Assembly: GCF_015865035.1 (NCBI RefSeq)
Contig: NZ_JADZGI010000001.1
Span: 1-64,000, forward strand
Origin: Novosphingobium aureum
GTDB taxonomy: Bacteria > Pseudomonadota > Alphaproteobacteria > Sphingomonadales > Sphingomonadaceae
Direction: 5' to 3'
DNA: 64,000 nt
Shown here: positions 1-9,293 of the stretch, one piece after another
Layout: each line of letters opens with the position of its first letter
How positions within the stretch are numbered: the first letter of the stretch is position 1
Position numbers and translations under genes: made by a program
Notes under the pieces: model-generated
What the model was told of the DNA's origin: nothing
The model's input: only the letters and a program-made list of their open reading frames with translations
Database searches by the model: none

Positions 1-712
1 GGACAAGCTGTCCGTCTATCTTGGCGACCGCCCCGGTTTTCCGTGTGTTTCGGAGTGTTCCGCTGCGGTGAGAGGCCCTCTAAGGGACCATTCTGATTCG
101 GTCAAACCCCTTTTTCAAAAAAATGTCAGATTGGCGAAAATTCTTCGCGGACGCCGGCTCGAACCTCGTACGGACATGCAATCATCCTGGAGTTGCGGCG
201 ATACCGTCCGGATGCTCGCGCTGCGATCCGCACCACTGGCTAGCTGCCATCCGGCACAGCCTGGGACACTACCCCAATCACAGGAAAGAACACGCACGCT
301 CGCGTGAGGGCAGGCACGCGTGAGCGCACGCACGCGCACAAGAGCCCCCAGAAAGCCACTGGAGTTAGTGAGCTACTCGTACCGGATTGGAAAAATCGCT
401 CCTGCCGCGCCGTGGGCCGACATTCACCATGAGCTTACCGAGGCGCTGGTCAGAGCATTGCCTTCCGGCTGATCGCATGTGCCTGCACTCTCGGGATATC
501 CCGTGGCCGCAACGCGACGGGCGGCGGGCAGCGAAGCCCTCGAATGGCCAAATCTAGACCAAATATTAACCATTGTGGCGCAGATTTTCGGGACGTCAGA
601 TAGAGGACCGAGTGGCCCGTGCACTTCCCTGTGCAGCCGGTCGCAGGCATCATCGACATCATGGAAACGCGCGAATCGGATGCGGGTTTCCAAAACAAGG
701 GTTAGCCACGAA
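1..712. other. Upstream stretch with no supported gene
   Basis: I see no convincing gene here. The short open frames overlap on both strands and look like GC-driven noise. A stretch at about 289-339 is rich in CACG/CGTG steps, and an octamer CGCGTGAG occurs at 301-308 and again at 317-324. The AT-richer part around 550-580 probably carries the promoter of the secretion ATPase downstream, although no clear -35/-10 pair stands out. Confidence 0.5.
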
Positions 713-2443
713 ATGACTGCCGCATCCCGGCCCCAGGCCGCAGAGAACCTGCACCAGGCAATGTCCAAGGCCCGCTCCGGGGTCATTGGGGTGGTGCTGC
801 TGAGCATCGTGCTCAACGTGCTGCTGCTGACCGGTTCGGTCTACATGATGATGGTCTACGACGAGGTGCTGCCCAGTCACTCGATCCCGACGCTGGTGGG
901 CCTTCTGCTCATGGCGACTGCCATCTACCTGTTTCAGGGGTACTTCTCGGTCCTGCGCAGCAAGATCCTCAACGAGATCGCTGCTTCGGTCGATCTCGAG
1001 ATGGCCCCGCGCATCCAGAAGGCAATCAGCTATCTCTCCGTCCGTGGGCACAATGCGCTCGAGGCAATGCTTCCCGTGCGCGACGCGGACCAGATTCGCT
1101 CCTTCCTCGCCTCGCCCGCGCCCGCCGCGCTGATCGACCTGCCGTGGATCATCGTTTTCCTCGCCTTCGTCACCTTGCTGCACGTCTGGCTCGGGGTCGC
1201 GGTCCTGATCGGCGCGCTGATCATGATCGGCCTGACCGTGCTCAACGCCAAGCTCACCGCACAAGGCCTGCGCGAGCTGACCAGCACCTCGGCCTCGCGC
1301 TCGGCGATGGCCGAGGCCAACCGGCGCCACGCGGAAACCGTACGCGCACTGGGCATGGACGGACGCATCAACGACGAGTGGCTCTCCGTGAATGCCCGTC
1401 ATGTCGCACTGCAGCGCCATTTCGCACAGCTTTCCGGCGTGCTGGGCGGTGTCAGCAAGGGCTTCCGCCAGTTCCTGCAGTCGGCCGTGCTGACGGTGGG
1501 CGCGCTGCTGGTCATCCGTGGCGAGGCCTCGGGCGGCATCATTTTCGCCAGCTCGATGCTCTCCGCGCGCGCACTCGGTCCGCTCGACCAGGCAATCGCC
1601 CACTGGCGCGGTTTCGCACAGGCGCGCGACGCATGGCGCCGGCTCGACACCCTGCTTTCCCGCCTACCCGAACCCGCACAGGCGACCAAGCTGCCAGCAC
1701 CACACCGCAAGCTGAGCGTCGAATCGCTCACGCTTGGTCCGCCTTCTGCGCAGGAGGTGACCTTGCGCAATGTCAGCTTCGCACTCGATGCCGGCGACGG
1801 GCTCGGCATCATCGGCCCGAGCGGTTCGGGCAAGTCGACCCTGTCGCGCGCGCTCACCGGGATCTGGGATGCACGAGCTGGCTCGGTGCGTCTCGACGGC
1901 GCTGCGATCACGCAGTGGCATCCGGACGACCTTGGACGCCATGTCGGCTATCTGCCGCAGGACGTGCAGCTGTTCGAGGGCACCGTCGCGCAGAACATCG
2001 CACGCTTCGATCCCGAAGCCAGCAGCGAGCAGATCGTCGCCGCAGCGCAGGCGGCCAATGCGCACGAGCTGATCCTGCGCCTGCCGCGCGGTTACGACAC
2101 GCCTGTCGGCACCGACGGCCTCGCGCTCTCGGGTGGCCAGCGCCAGCGCATCGCGCTTGCCCGCGCCTTCTTCGGCGACCCGTTCCTGATCGTGCTCGAC
2201 GAGCCCAACGCCAATCTCGACAGTGAAGGCGACGTCGCCCTGCTGCGCGCCATTCACGGCGCGCGCGAGCGCGGCGCGATCGTCATCGTCGTGGCCCACC
2301 GCCCGGCGGTCGTCGAGGCACTGAGCCACGTCCTGTTCCTGCGCGACGGCCAGGCCCGCGATTTCGGTGCCTCGAGGGACGTGCTCGCACGCATCCTCGC
2401 TCCCAACCGCCCAACCCCCGTCACGACTGCCGTCTCGGCCTGA
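713..2443 (+). CDS. Type I secretion ABC transporter, permease/ATPase (PrsD/AprD type)
   Basis: This inner-membrane exporter component would use ATP to drive protein secretion with the HlyD adaptor encoded next and an outer-membrane TolC. The 577-residue protein begins with a transmembrane domain (about residues 20-300). The nucleotide-binding domain has Walker A GPSGSGKST near residue 370, signature LSGGQRQR near 471 and Walker B FLIVLDEPNANLD near 490. The frame stays open upstream to a GTG at 479, but that stretch looks non-coding and crosses an AT-rich probable promoter, so I chose the ATG preceded by AAGGG. The length suits the PrsD/AprD/LipB group, which lacks an N-terminal peptidase domain. 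The HlyD gene follows 20 bp later, so the two are likely one operon. No RTX-type substrate is encoded nearby. Confidence 0.9.
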   Translation: MTAASRPQAAENLHQAMSKARSGVIGVVLLSIVLNVLLLTGSVYMMMVYDEVLPSHSIPTLVGLLLMATAIYLFQGYFSVLRSKILNEIAASVDLEMAPRIQKAISYLSVRGHNALEAMLPVRDADQIRSFLASPAPAALIDLPWIIVFLAFVTLLHVWLGVAVLIGALIMIGLTVLNAKLTAQGLRELTSTSASRSAMAEANRRHAETVRALGMDGRINDEWLSVNARHVALQRHFAQLSGVLGGVSKGFRQFLQSAVLTVGALLVIRGEASGGIIFASSMLSARALGPLDQAIAHWRGFAQARDAWRRLDTLLSRLPEPAQATKLPAPHRKLSVESLTLGPPSAQEVTLRNVSFALDAGDGLGIIGPSGSGKSTLSRALTGIWDARAGSVRLDGAAITQWHPDDLGRHVGYLPQDVQLFEGTVAQNIARFDPEASSEQIVAAAQAANAHELILRLPRGYDTPVGTDGLALSGGQRQRIALARAFFGDPFLIVLDEPNANLDSEGDVALLRAIHGARERGAIVIVVAHRPAVVEALSHVLFLRDGQARDFGASRDVLARILAPNRPTPVTTAVSA

Positions 2444-2463
2444 GCCCCTCCCGGAGAACCCCA

Positions 2464-3810
2464 ATGGCCACTACCCTCCTCATGCCGCTGCCCGCAGCTG
2501 GCCAGGAAATCCGCTGCGCCGACACGATGCGCACTGGCGTGACCAAGACCGTGCGTACGGCCAAGATCGCACTCGGCACCTTCGGCGTCGGTGTCTTCGG
2601 CATGGCTGCCGTGGTGCCCATGGGCAGCGCCGTTGTCGGTTCGGGCGAAGTCCAGGCCGAATCGCTGGTAAAGGAGATCACCCATCCCAACGGTGGCGTC
2701 GTCTCCTCGGTGCTCGTCCACGAAGGCGATCACGTGAAGAAGGGCGACGTCCTGATCCGCTTCGACACCACGGTCAGCGGGGCGAGCGCCCAGTATTCGG
2801 CGATGAGCGTAACCCAGTTGCTTGCGGCCAAGGCACGCCTCGAGGCGGTACAGCGCGGCGATGGCACGATCACCTTCCCCGACGAACTGACCAAGAGCGA
2901 CGATCCCGCAGCCAGCGAAGCCATGGCCGAGGCGCAGCGCCAGTTCGACGTCGATCGCGAGAAGAATGCCAGCATGCGCGGTCAGCTGCAGGAACGCATC
3001 GCCCAGCACCAGCAGCAGATCATCAGCGACCAGCGCCAGGCAGCGGCGCTGCGCGAGCAGTACGACCTCATCGTTCCCGAACGCGAGGGTCTGCGCCAGC
3101 TGTGGAAGAAGAAGCTGGTCTCGATCAATCGGCTCAACCAGATGGAGCGCACCGCGGTCGAGCTGAAGGGGCAATCGTCCTCGCTGGCGGCGCAAGTGGC
3201 GCAGGGCCGGGCCCAGATCGGCGAAGTGCGCCAGCAGATCGCCAACCACGACCAGACCGTGCGCTCGGAAGCCGGCAGCCAGCTGATGACCGTCAACTCG
3301 CAACTCAACGACCAGCGCGTGCGCGCGGCCTCGGCCAGCGACACCTACGATCGCAGTGCGGTGCGTGCACCCTATGGCGGCGTGGTCGACAAGCTCTCGT
3401 TCACGACCGTCGGCAGCTTCGTGCCGCCCAGCCAGCAGATCGTCGATATCGTACCCGACAATGACCTGATGGAAGTCTCGGTGCAGATCAGCCCGATGGA
3501 CATCGACCAGATCCACGTCGGCCAGCCTGCACGGGTGCGCTTTGCCGCGTTCAATACCGCGACGACTCCCGAGATCCGCGGCAAGGTGGCCTTTGTCTCG
3601 GCAGAGCGCACGCAGGATCAGCGTACGGGTGCGTCCTATTACCGGGCTCGCGTTTCGCTCAGCCACGAACAGCTTGAAAAGCAGGGCGCGATGCAGCTCA
3701 AGACCGGCATGCCGGCCGAGGTCTTCGTCGAGACCGGCAGCCGTACCATGCTGTCCTACCTGACCAAGCCGCTGCGCGACCAGTTCCAGCGCGCGTTCCT
3801 GCAGGACTGA
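2464..3810 (+). CDS. HlyD-family periplasmic adaptor of type I secretion
   Basis: This is a membrane fusion protein that would bridge the ABC exporter to a TolC-like channel. The 448-residue protein has one N-terminal membrane segment (about residues 35-55). A biotinyl-lipoyl-like half follows (GGVVSSVLVHEGDHVKKGD), then a long coiled-coil hairpin rich in Q, E and A (about 140-290) and a beta-barrel/lipoyl return (VRAPYGGVVDKL). The C-terminal RTMLSYLTKPLRDQ tail is typical of the PrsE/AprE/HlyD type I family. A good GGAGAA ribosome site precedes the ATG. It is co-directional with the ABC gene. In sphingomonads such pairs are often found beside exopolysaccharide genes, as here. Confidence 0.9.
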   Translation: MATTLLMPLPAAGQEIRCADTMRTGVTKTVRTAKIALGTFGVGVFGMAAVVPMGSAVVGSGEVQAESLVKEITHPNGGVVSSVLVHEGDHVKKGDVLIRFDTTVSGASAQYSAMSVTQLLAAKARLEAVQRGDGTITFPDELTKSDDPAASEAMAEAQRQFDVDREKNASMRGQLQERIAQHQQQIISDQRQAAALREQYDLIVPEREGLRQLWKKKLVSINRLNQMERTAVELKGQSSSLAAQVAQGRAQIGEVRQQIANHDQTVRSEAGSQLMTVNSQLNDQRVRAASASDTYDRSAVRAPYGGVVDKLSFTTVGSFVPPSQQIVDIVPDNDLMEVSVQISPMDIDQIHVGQPARVRFAAFNTATTPEIRGKVAFVSAERTQDQRTGASYYRARVSLSHEQLEKQGAMQLKTGMPAEVFVETGSRTMLSYLTKPLRDQFQRAFLQD

Positions 3811-4089
3811 CGCGCGCCGCCGGCCCACCGGGCCAGTCGAACCGGCCAGCCTGTCGAAAGCGCGCGCCAGCGCCGCAAGATCCGGGCGCAGGTTCTCGGG
3901 GTGGGGAACCTGCGTCCGGTTCCCGATGACGGCCGACGGCCTTCCTCCAGCACGGCCTGCGCCTGTGGAAAAAGCGCACCGGGCTCTGGCGGTTAGGCTC
4001 AGTTTGGTTCCTGCAAACCTTGCGCTTGGCCGGGCCGCTTCTAGTCTGGCGCGGTTCACGCAAGATGCGCGAGACAGGAGCTCCTATCC

Positions 4090-5160
4090 ATGAACCCGGT
4101 CGTGACCGTCGTCGTGCCCGCCTACAATGCGCGCGAGACGATCGCCCATACCCTCGCCTCGATCCAGGCGCAGGACCTGCGCGAGATCGAGATTCGCGTC
4201 GTCGACGACGGCTCGCATGACGATACGCGCGAGATCGTCGCAGGCCTCGCCGGCGCGGACCCGCGCATCGTCCTGATTACCCAGCCCAATGGCGGTGTCG
4301 CCCGGGCGCGCAACACCGGCCTTGCCGAAGCGAACGGGCGCTTCAGCGCGTTTTGCGATGCCGACGACATCTGGCATCCGGAAAAGCTCACCAGGCAGGT
4401 CGCCTCGCTCGAGGCTGCCCCCGGCGCAGGGCTGAGCTATGCCTGGCATCGCCGCATCGACCCTGAGGACCGTCTGCTCGCGGCCTCGGCGACGCCCCGG
4501 ATCGAGGGCTCGGTCCTGCATCGGCATCTCGAATGGAACTTCATCTCCAACGGCAGCACGGTTCTCGTACCGACCCCGCTGGCGCGCGAGACCGGCTTCG
4601 AGCCTGCCCTGCACGAAGCGGGCAACCAGGGCTGCGAAGATTACCTGTTCCAGCTGCTGATCGCGCGCAATCACCGCTTCGTGTGCGTGCCCGCCTTCCT
4701 GGTCGGCTACCGCATCGGCAATTCGAGCATGTCGCATGGGGTCGACCGGATGATCCGATCGCACCTGCAGACCTTCGCGATCATCGAAGCGTACGACCCG
4801 AACGACGGCTCGATCAAGCGCATCATCGCGCGACGTCGTACCAAGTTGCTGGTGGAACTGTTCCGCAACCGCATTCGGCGGCGCGACCTGTCGGCCGCGA
4901 CGGGCGCGCTGATCGGCGCCTTGCGCAACGGCCCGTTGCGCGTCCCCGGTTTCATTCTCGACGAAGTAAAAACGGGCATGTCGCGCTACAGCGACATACC
5001 CGTCAGGAAGTCGAGCAGCGAAGCGCAGACCGGTCGGCACTTCGCGGAATTCGGAGCAGAGGAAAGCGACGGAGCCTGGGCTACGAAGCGCTCTGCACGC
5101 TATCTCGCCGCGCTCGGTGAACTCGATGCGCGGCGAGCAACGGTCGTCGGCTCAGTTTGA
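4090..5160 (+). CDS. Family 2 glycosyltransferase
   Basis: This is a predicted cytoplasmic glycosyltransferase adding one sugar to a lipid-linked polysaccharide precursor. The donor and acceptor are unknown. The 356-residue protein opens with the GT-A fold (VTVVVPAYNARETI, VVDDGSHDDT) and has the metal-binding motif CDADD near residue 90. Downstream it carries QGCEDYLF and a C-terminal basic region, with no clear membrane anchor. An AGGAG sequence sits upstream of the ATG. It resembles the minus-strand glycosyltransferase at 15.9 kb both in the start of the catalytic domain and in the AGxQGCED...GYR segment, which suggests duplication. Its last 9 bp overlap the convergent decarboxylase gene. 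Confidence 0.85.
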   Translation: MNPVVTVVVPAYNARETIAHTLASIQAQDLREIEIRVVDDGSHDDTREIVAGLAGADPRIVLITQPNGGVARARNTGLAEANGRFSAFCDADDIWHPEKLTRQVASLEAAPGAGLSYAWHRRIDPEDRLLAASATPRIEGSVLHRHLEWNFISNGSTVLVPTPLARETGFEPALHEAGNQGCEDYLFQLLIARNHRFVCVPAFLVGYRIGNSSMSHGVDRMIRSHLQTFAIIEAYDPNDGSIKRIIARRRTKLLVELFRNRIRRRDLSAATGALIGALRNGPLRVPGFILDEVKTGMSRYSDIPVRKSSSEAQTGRHFAEFGAEESDGAWATKRSARYLAALGELDARRATVVGSV

Positions 5161-6183
5161 GCCGACGGCGAGGCGGGGTTCTTCCTCGCTGACTTCGTCG
5201 GAAAGGCGAACCGGAGTCGGCGCATTGGTGCTCGCACCCTTCATCACCTTTTCGGCGAACCACTGCAGGGTGCGGCGGATGCCTTCCTCGTAGCCGACCT
5301 TGGCTTCCCAGCCCGGCAGGGTCTGGCGGCAAAGCGTGAGGTCGGGACGACGGTTGGTCGGGTCCTGCGGGATCGGCGGGCACATCTTGAGGCGCGCACC
5401 GGGCACGAGCTCGACGATGTACTTGGCGATGTCGATCACCGGGATCTCGCGGTCGTTGCCGACATTGAGCGGGCCCGGATAAGCGATGTCGTCGAGCCAG
5501 AAATAGCGCTCGAGGGCATCGACGATATCATCGACGTAACCCCAGCTGCGCGACTGCTCGCCGCCGCCATAGACGGTCAGCTCGCCGGTGGTCAGTGCCT
5601 GGCTCAGGAAGTTCGACACGGCGCGGCCGTCGTCGGGACGCGTGCGCGGACCGTAGACGTTGAACAGGCGAACGATGCGGATGTCGATGCCGGTGGTGCG
5701 CTTGAGTTCAAACAGCAGCGATTCGGTGCAGCGCTTGCTCTCGTCGTAGGACGAGCGCGGACCGGTGCAGTCGACCTGGCCGCGATAGCTCTCGGGCTGC
5801 GGGGTGATCAGCGGATCGCCATAGACCTCAGAGGTCGAGGCAAAGGAGATGCGACCGCCCGGAACCAGCTTGTCGACGCAGTTCAGCGCGCCCATCAGGT
5901 TGGCCTTGATGGTCCGGACCGGCTCACGCATGTACCACGGCGGCGACGCCGGCGAGGCAAGGTGGATCACCTCGTCGAAACGCTCGTCGGTCTCGAAGGT
6001 CTCGATGTCGGCCTCGACAAAGTGCAGGCGAGGATCGTCGATATGTTCGAGGTTCTCGCGCACACCGGTCCAGAAGTTGTCGACGACAACCAGCCGATCC
6101 ATGTCCGACCGCTTGATGAGGCGGTCAACGATGTGAGAGCCGATGAAGCCGGCGCCTCCGGAAACCAGTACTTTCTTGCCCAT
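5152..6183 (-). CDS. UDP-glucuronate decarboxylase-like SDR (UDP-xylose synthase type)
   Basis: This NAD-dependent short-chain dehydrogenase/epimerase probably converts UDP-glucuronate to UDP-xylose as a sugar donor for the local glycosyltransferases. The 343-residue protein shows the Rossmann motif GGAGFIGSH at the N-terminus, the catalytic YDESK (Y-x3-K), and the UXS-like strings PASPPWYMREPVRTI and RLFNVYGPRTRPDDGRAVSNF. I preferred the ATG with CAGGAAAT just upstream over a start seven codons earlier. A polar tail of about 30 residues follows the catalytic domain. Assignment within the extended SDR family rests on motif similarity. A dTDP-glucose dehydratase or other UDP-sugar epimerase is a less likely alternative. 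Confidence 0.82.
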   Translation of the reverse strand: MGKKVLVSGGAGFIGSHIVDRLIKRSDMDRLVVVDNFWTGVRENLEHIDDPRLHFVEADIETFETDERFDEVIHLASPASPPWYMREPVRTIKANLMGALNCVDKLVPGGRISFASTSEVYGDPLITPQPESYRGQVDCTGPRSSYDESKRCTESLLFELKRTTGIDIRIVRLFNVYGPRTRPDDGRAVSNFLSQALTTGELTVYGGGEQSRSWGYVDDIVDALERYFWLDDIAYPGPLNVGNDREIPVIDIAKYIVELVPGARLKMCPPIPQDPTNRRPDLTLCRQTLPGWEAKVGYEEGIRRTLQWFAEKVMKGASTNAPTPVRLSDEVSEEEPRLAVGSN

Positions 6184-6750
6184 ATTTCCTGTTGCCCCCG
6201 TCATCCATAAAAGAGCGGCCAGAAGGGTTGCTTTTCCAGCCGGAACTAACTGTTAGTCTCTCGATTCATTCGTTGCATTGCAACAAAAATATCCGATTGA
6301 TATCTGCTCACAAAACAACACAAAGGAGGCGAAATAAGGCCTCCGGATTTATAGAACCGATAGGTGATTTTATTTTCTCGATGCCGATTAAGTGAAATTC
6401 ATTTCAGCACGGTTAAGAGCGAAACTACTTTTCCATGATCGGCCCGAAGCTTGCGTCCCATAAGCTTCGCACGTTCCGGCTGGGCCTTGGGAGGGACTCG
6501 AGGGTCACTCCGAGGGCCATCCCCGGCTAACCCTTACAAGCTAACTCGTTTTTCCCCTTATGGCAGTGATAAATATCGTTGCTCTCGAGAAAAATGCATC
6601 ATTTCGAAACAGGCCCGCGCGAACAATCTTCCTGCCAACACGCAACCGGCCGACTTGTTCCTGCTCACGCTCGCACTGGTGCCTCGATCTCGGTGCCCTT
6701 CGCACCTGCACATGGCCGCAAAAGTCGCCCCGGTGCGGCTTGCACCCTCC
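6184..6750. other. Long AT-richer intergenic region with two hairpins
   Basis: This 567-bp gap separates the 3' end of the wzm operon from the decarboxylase start. About 6240-6420 is clearly more AT-rich than its surroundings and probably holds the decarboxylase promoter. Two inverted repeats are visible: GGAGGC/GCCTCC at 6325-6344, and CGAAGCTT/AAGCTTCG at 6445-6469 with a 9-nt loop. Neither has a convincing T-run. No open frame here looks coding. Confidence 0.5.
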
Positions 6751-7905
6751 TCAGGCGGCCTGGGTGTGCCGCGCCCTGGGACGCGCGCGAGCCTGGCCGA
6801 TCCGGCTGATCGCGAAGATACGGGCCTGGATCCAGTCGAGCGGATTGCGCAGGATTGCATAGAGCACGGCATGGATAACGATCGCGGTGCACATGATCCC
6901 GACGAACAGATAGGGCGTCTCGTAGCTCGGCATCCCGGAAAGGATGCCGGGGTAGATCGTCAGCAGCACCCAGCCATGCATGAGCAGGATCGGCAAGGAA
7001 GAACGGCCGAAGAAGCTCGCGGTGCGCCCCACCAGCGTGGGCGCCGTGCGCTGGGCCAGCCACAGCATGAAGATCGCGAAAAGCAGCTGCTGTGGAACGT
7101 AGACCAGGATCGAGCCGTACTTGCCGTACATCGCCTCCGACTGGAAATGCATGTCGCAGGTAAAGCACGGCCCGGTGCGCCAGATGCCATGCCGGTTGAC
7201 CAGCGCCAGCACCAGCGAGAGCGCGAAGGCCGGCAGGCCCACCGCGTTCGAGATACGCCAGCCGCGCGGAAAACGCATTCCGATCAGGAAGAACAGCGTG
7301 GCCGCGGGCCAATTTCGCCATTCATAGATATTGTCGGGCAGGCCGAGGCGCTTGCTCAGCCAGACCGCCGCGATGATCACCAGAACAAGAGGGACGAAAG
7401 CCAGCCAATTTCGCAGAAAGACGTAAGCAAGAATGCGCGCGATCGCGAGGCTGAGGAAGAACCAGCCGATGAAGCCCTCGTAGCCGATCCCGAAGACCAG
7501 CGGCCTGACGAGCGCCTTTGCCGCCTCGAAGGGGGTCGCATAGGCTTGTCCGGCCAGCATGATGAGCCACCCACCAAGGTGCGAGGTGACAGCGAAGAGC
7601 AGCAGCGCGAGCGACATGCGCAAGATCGGCTCGAAGCCCTTCTTCGCCATGTTCGGTGCCGACATCCCGCTCAGCAGGAAGAAAGCCGATATCCCGGGGA
7701 CCACGTACTTCAGCTGGAACAGCACCAGCCAGGCATTGGGACCCAGATGCGCCGCCACGCCGAGCATGGCATGGGTGTAGAACACGAAGACGATCATGTA
7801 GCCGCGCGCGACTTCCTGAGTCTGGGCGCTGTTGTCGTCCCAGGTCCCCAGCAGCCGCGGGTGCGCCGCAACGAGATCGCGCCCGGCCTTGCTGATGCGG
7901 GCCAT
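6751..7905 (-). CDS. Membrane acyltransferase, acyltransferase-3-like
   Basis: This is a predicted polytopic inner-membrane O-acyltransferase (OafA/OpgC/ExoZ-like) that would add acetyl, succinyl or another acyl group to the polysaccharide. The 384-residue protein has about ten hydrophobic segments. It carries the family's early histidine in FVFYTHAMLG and the typical YVVPGISAFFLLSGM segment after it. It is the last gene of the wzm-wzt-GT-GT cassette and begins 19 bp after the previous stop. A start 24 codons upstream would overlap the previous gene by 53 bp, so I chose the internal ATG. The start is uncertain because the ribosome site is weak. The substrate is inferred from context only. Confidence 0.72.
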   Translation of the reverse strand: MARISKAGRDLVAAHPRLLGTWDDNSAQTQEVARGYMIVFVFYTHAMLGVAAHLGPNAWLVLFQLKYVVPGISAFFLLSGMSAPNMAKKGFEPILRMSLALLLFAVTSHLGGWLIMLAGQAYATPFEAAKALVRPLVFGIGYEGFIGWFFLSLAIARILAYVFLRNWLAFVPLVLVIIAAVWLSKRLGLPDNIYEWRNWPAATLFFLIGMRFPRGWRISNAVGLPAFALSLVLALVNRHGIWRTGPCFTCDMHFQSEAMYGKYGSILVYVPQQLLFAIFMLWLAQRTAPTLVGRTASFFGRSSLPILLMHGWVLLTIYPGILSGMPSYETPYLFVGIMCTAIVIHAVLYAILRNPLDWIQARIFAISRIGQARARPRARHTQAA

Positions 7906-7924
7906 CAACTGACCCGCGCTGGCT

Positions 7925-9292
7925 TCAATTCCCAAAGGAGCGTCTCCACTGGCGATGCCCCTCGTGCAGCTGGGCAACGAAGTCCGAGACCCCGATCATG
8001 CCCAGCGCCTCGACACGCTTCCAGTCGCCCTCGCCCCCGCCGAAGTGGCGCGCGGCAAGGATGGGTGCCAGCTTGCGGGCAAGGCCCGGACGCATCAGCA
8101 GCGCGCGCAAGTGCCGCGCATTCCACGGCTCTGCCCCGGGAGAGTGCGGCAAGGTAGCGATCTCGACACCGGCGAAATGAATGCGCACCGCGCTCGGGCG
8201 CATGGCGGCGAGGCGTTCCTCGGCCTGTTCGAGCCCCTCGGCGATGTCGATCTCGAGCACGCTGGGCAGGACGATGCCGTCATCGCCCGTGCCGAATTGG
8301 GTGATCTTGCGCCCCAGCACCTCGATCGCACCGCGCTGATAGCAGTAGCGCGTAAGCTGGCCGTTGAGCCGCAGGCGCATCCCGCTCAGCCCACCCCACT
8401 CGACGAGGTCGAGCAGCTTGGGACCGAGCCGCATGATGACGCCGTCGAGCGGCCCCATTTTCGGCAGCAACGCCCGACGCAGGCTGGCGCCCAGCCCGCG
8501 CTTGCGCAGCTGGCGCGGAACGCTGAAACCTGCCGCGAGCTGGGGATGCTTGATCGCCATCAGCGCGTCGCTGCGCCCTTCCTCCTTGGCACGGCGAAAG
8601 GCCGATGCCTGCGAGCTTGTCAGATGCTCCTGGTGCCAGCCGAGCGCCTTGGGCGCATAGACGAAGGGCACCTTGTGCTCCATGAGCCGCAAGCCCAGTT
8701 CCCAGTCCTCGCGGGCCCGGGCGAACTGCGGATCGAGCCCGCCGACCGCGTCCCACAGCGCGCGCGTCATCGACAGGTTGCCGGTGAGCAGGTCGCGGTA
8801 GGTGAAGCGCACGGAGGGCTTTGCCAGTGCTTCGAAATGCGCAGTCCACCAACGGCGCACATTGAGCCGGAAGCGATCGCCGTAAGCGACCGGTTCGGGC
8901 GGATAGGGACCGATCACCGCAGCGCCGGGCGAGCGCGCATGCGCTGCGGCGTGTTCGGCCACCAGCGCATCGGTCGGAATCACGTCGTCGTCGATGAACA
9001 GCAGCAACTCGGCACGGGTCTCGCGCACCCCGGAATTGCGCGCCATCGAGGGCCCGACCCCGGGCATCTCGATCCAGCGCAGCGCGAAAGGATCCGAGCG
9101 CGCCGCGAGCATTTGGGGCGATCCGTCGCGGCAGCCGTCGAGCACCACCACCACCTCGAAGGGCGGGGTATCGCTGCGCTGCTGCGCGAGCTTGTCGAGC
9201 ACTTGCGCGAGCAGATCCTCGCGGTTGTGCGACGGGATGACCACGCTGATCGCTGGCGTCGGAGCTGGGGGGGTATCGATCTCGGGGGTCAT
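7925..9292 (-). CDS. Family 2 glycosyltransferase
   Basis: This is a predicted GT-A glycosyltransferase of the wzm-wzt cassette. The 455-residue protein starts with ISVVIPSHNREDLL, has the metal-binding IDDDVIP motif near residue 100, and an acceptor-side REDWELGLRLMEHK motif near 200. A long C-terminal half of about 220 residues does not resemble the catalytic domain; I cannot name it. The chosen ATG lies one base after the stop of the preceding glycosyltransferase (TGACATG), which suggests translational coupling. Donor and linkage are unknown. Confidence 0.83.
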   Translation of the reverse strand: MTPEIDTPPAPTPAISVVIPSHNREDLLAQVLDKLAQQRSDTPPFEVVVVLDGCRDGSPQMLAARSDPFALRWIEMPGVGPSMARNSGVRETRAELLLFIDDDVIPTDALVAEHAAAHARSPGAAVIGPYPPEPVAYGDRFRLNVRRWWTAHFEALAKPSVRFTYRDLLTGNLSMTRALWDAVGGLDPQFARAREDWELGLRLMEHKVPFVYAPKALGWHQEHLTSSQASAFRRAKEEGRSDALMAIKHPQLAAGFSVPRQLRKRGLGASLRRALLPKMGPLDGVIMRLGPKLLDLVEWGGLSGMRLRLNGQLTRYCYQRGAIEVLGRKITQFGTGDDGIVLPSVLEIDIAEGLEQAEERLAAMRPSAVRIHFAGVEIATLPHSPGAEPWNARHLRALLMRPGLARKLAPILAARHFGGGEGDWKRVEALGMIGVSDFVAQLHEGHRQWRRSFGN

Positions 9293-9293
9293 G

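Noticed and set aside
289..339. A short CACG/CGTG repeat tract as a CRISPR or iteron array
   Set aside because: Repeats are irregular and too short, and there are no spacers or cas genes.
479..712. N-terminal extension of the secretion ATPase from a GTG at 479
   Set aside because: The added 78 residues resemble nothing in the family and run through an AT-rich likely promoter; an internal ATG with AAGGG upstream gives a normal length.
3822..3834. GGCCC/GGGCC hairpin after the HlyD gene as a terminator
   Set aside because: A 5-bp stem with a 3-nt loop and no T-tract is not convincing in such GC-rich DNA.
2254..4059. A minus-strand frame of 601 codons opposite the HlyD gene
   Set aside because: The HlyD frame has the full family layout and ribosome site; the opposite frame has no recognisable domain.
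6451..8157. A plus-strand open frame of 568 codons over the acyltransferase
   Set aside because: It is antisense to a polytopic membrane protein with family motifs; the product is charged low-complexity noise.
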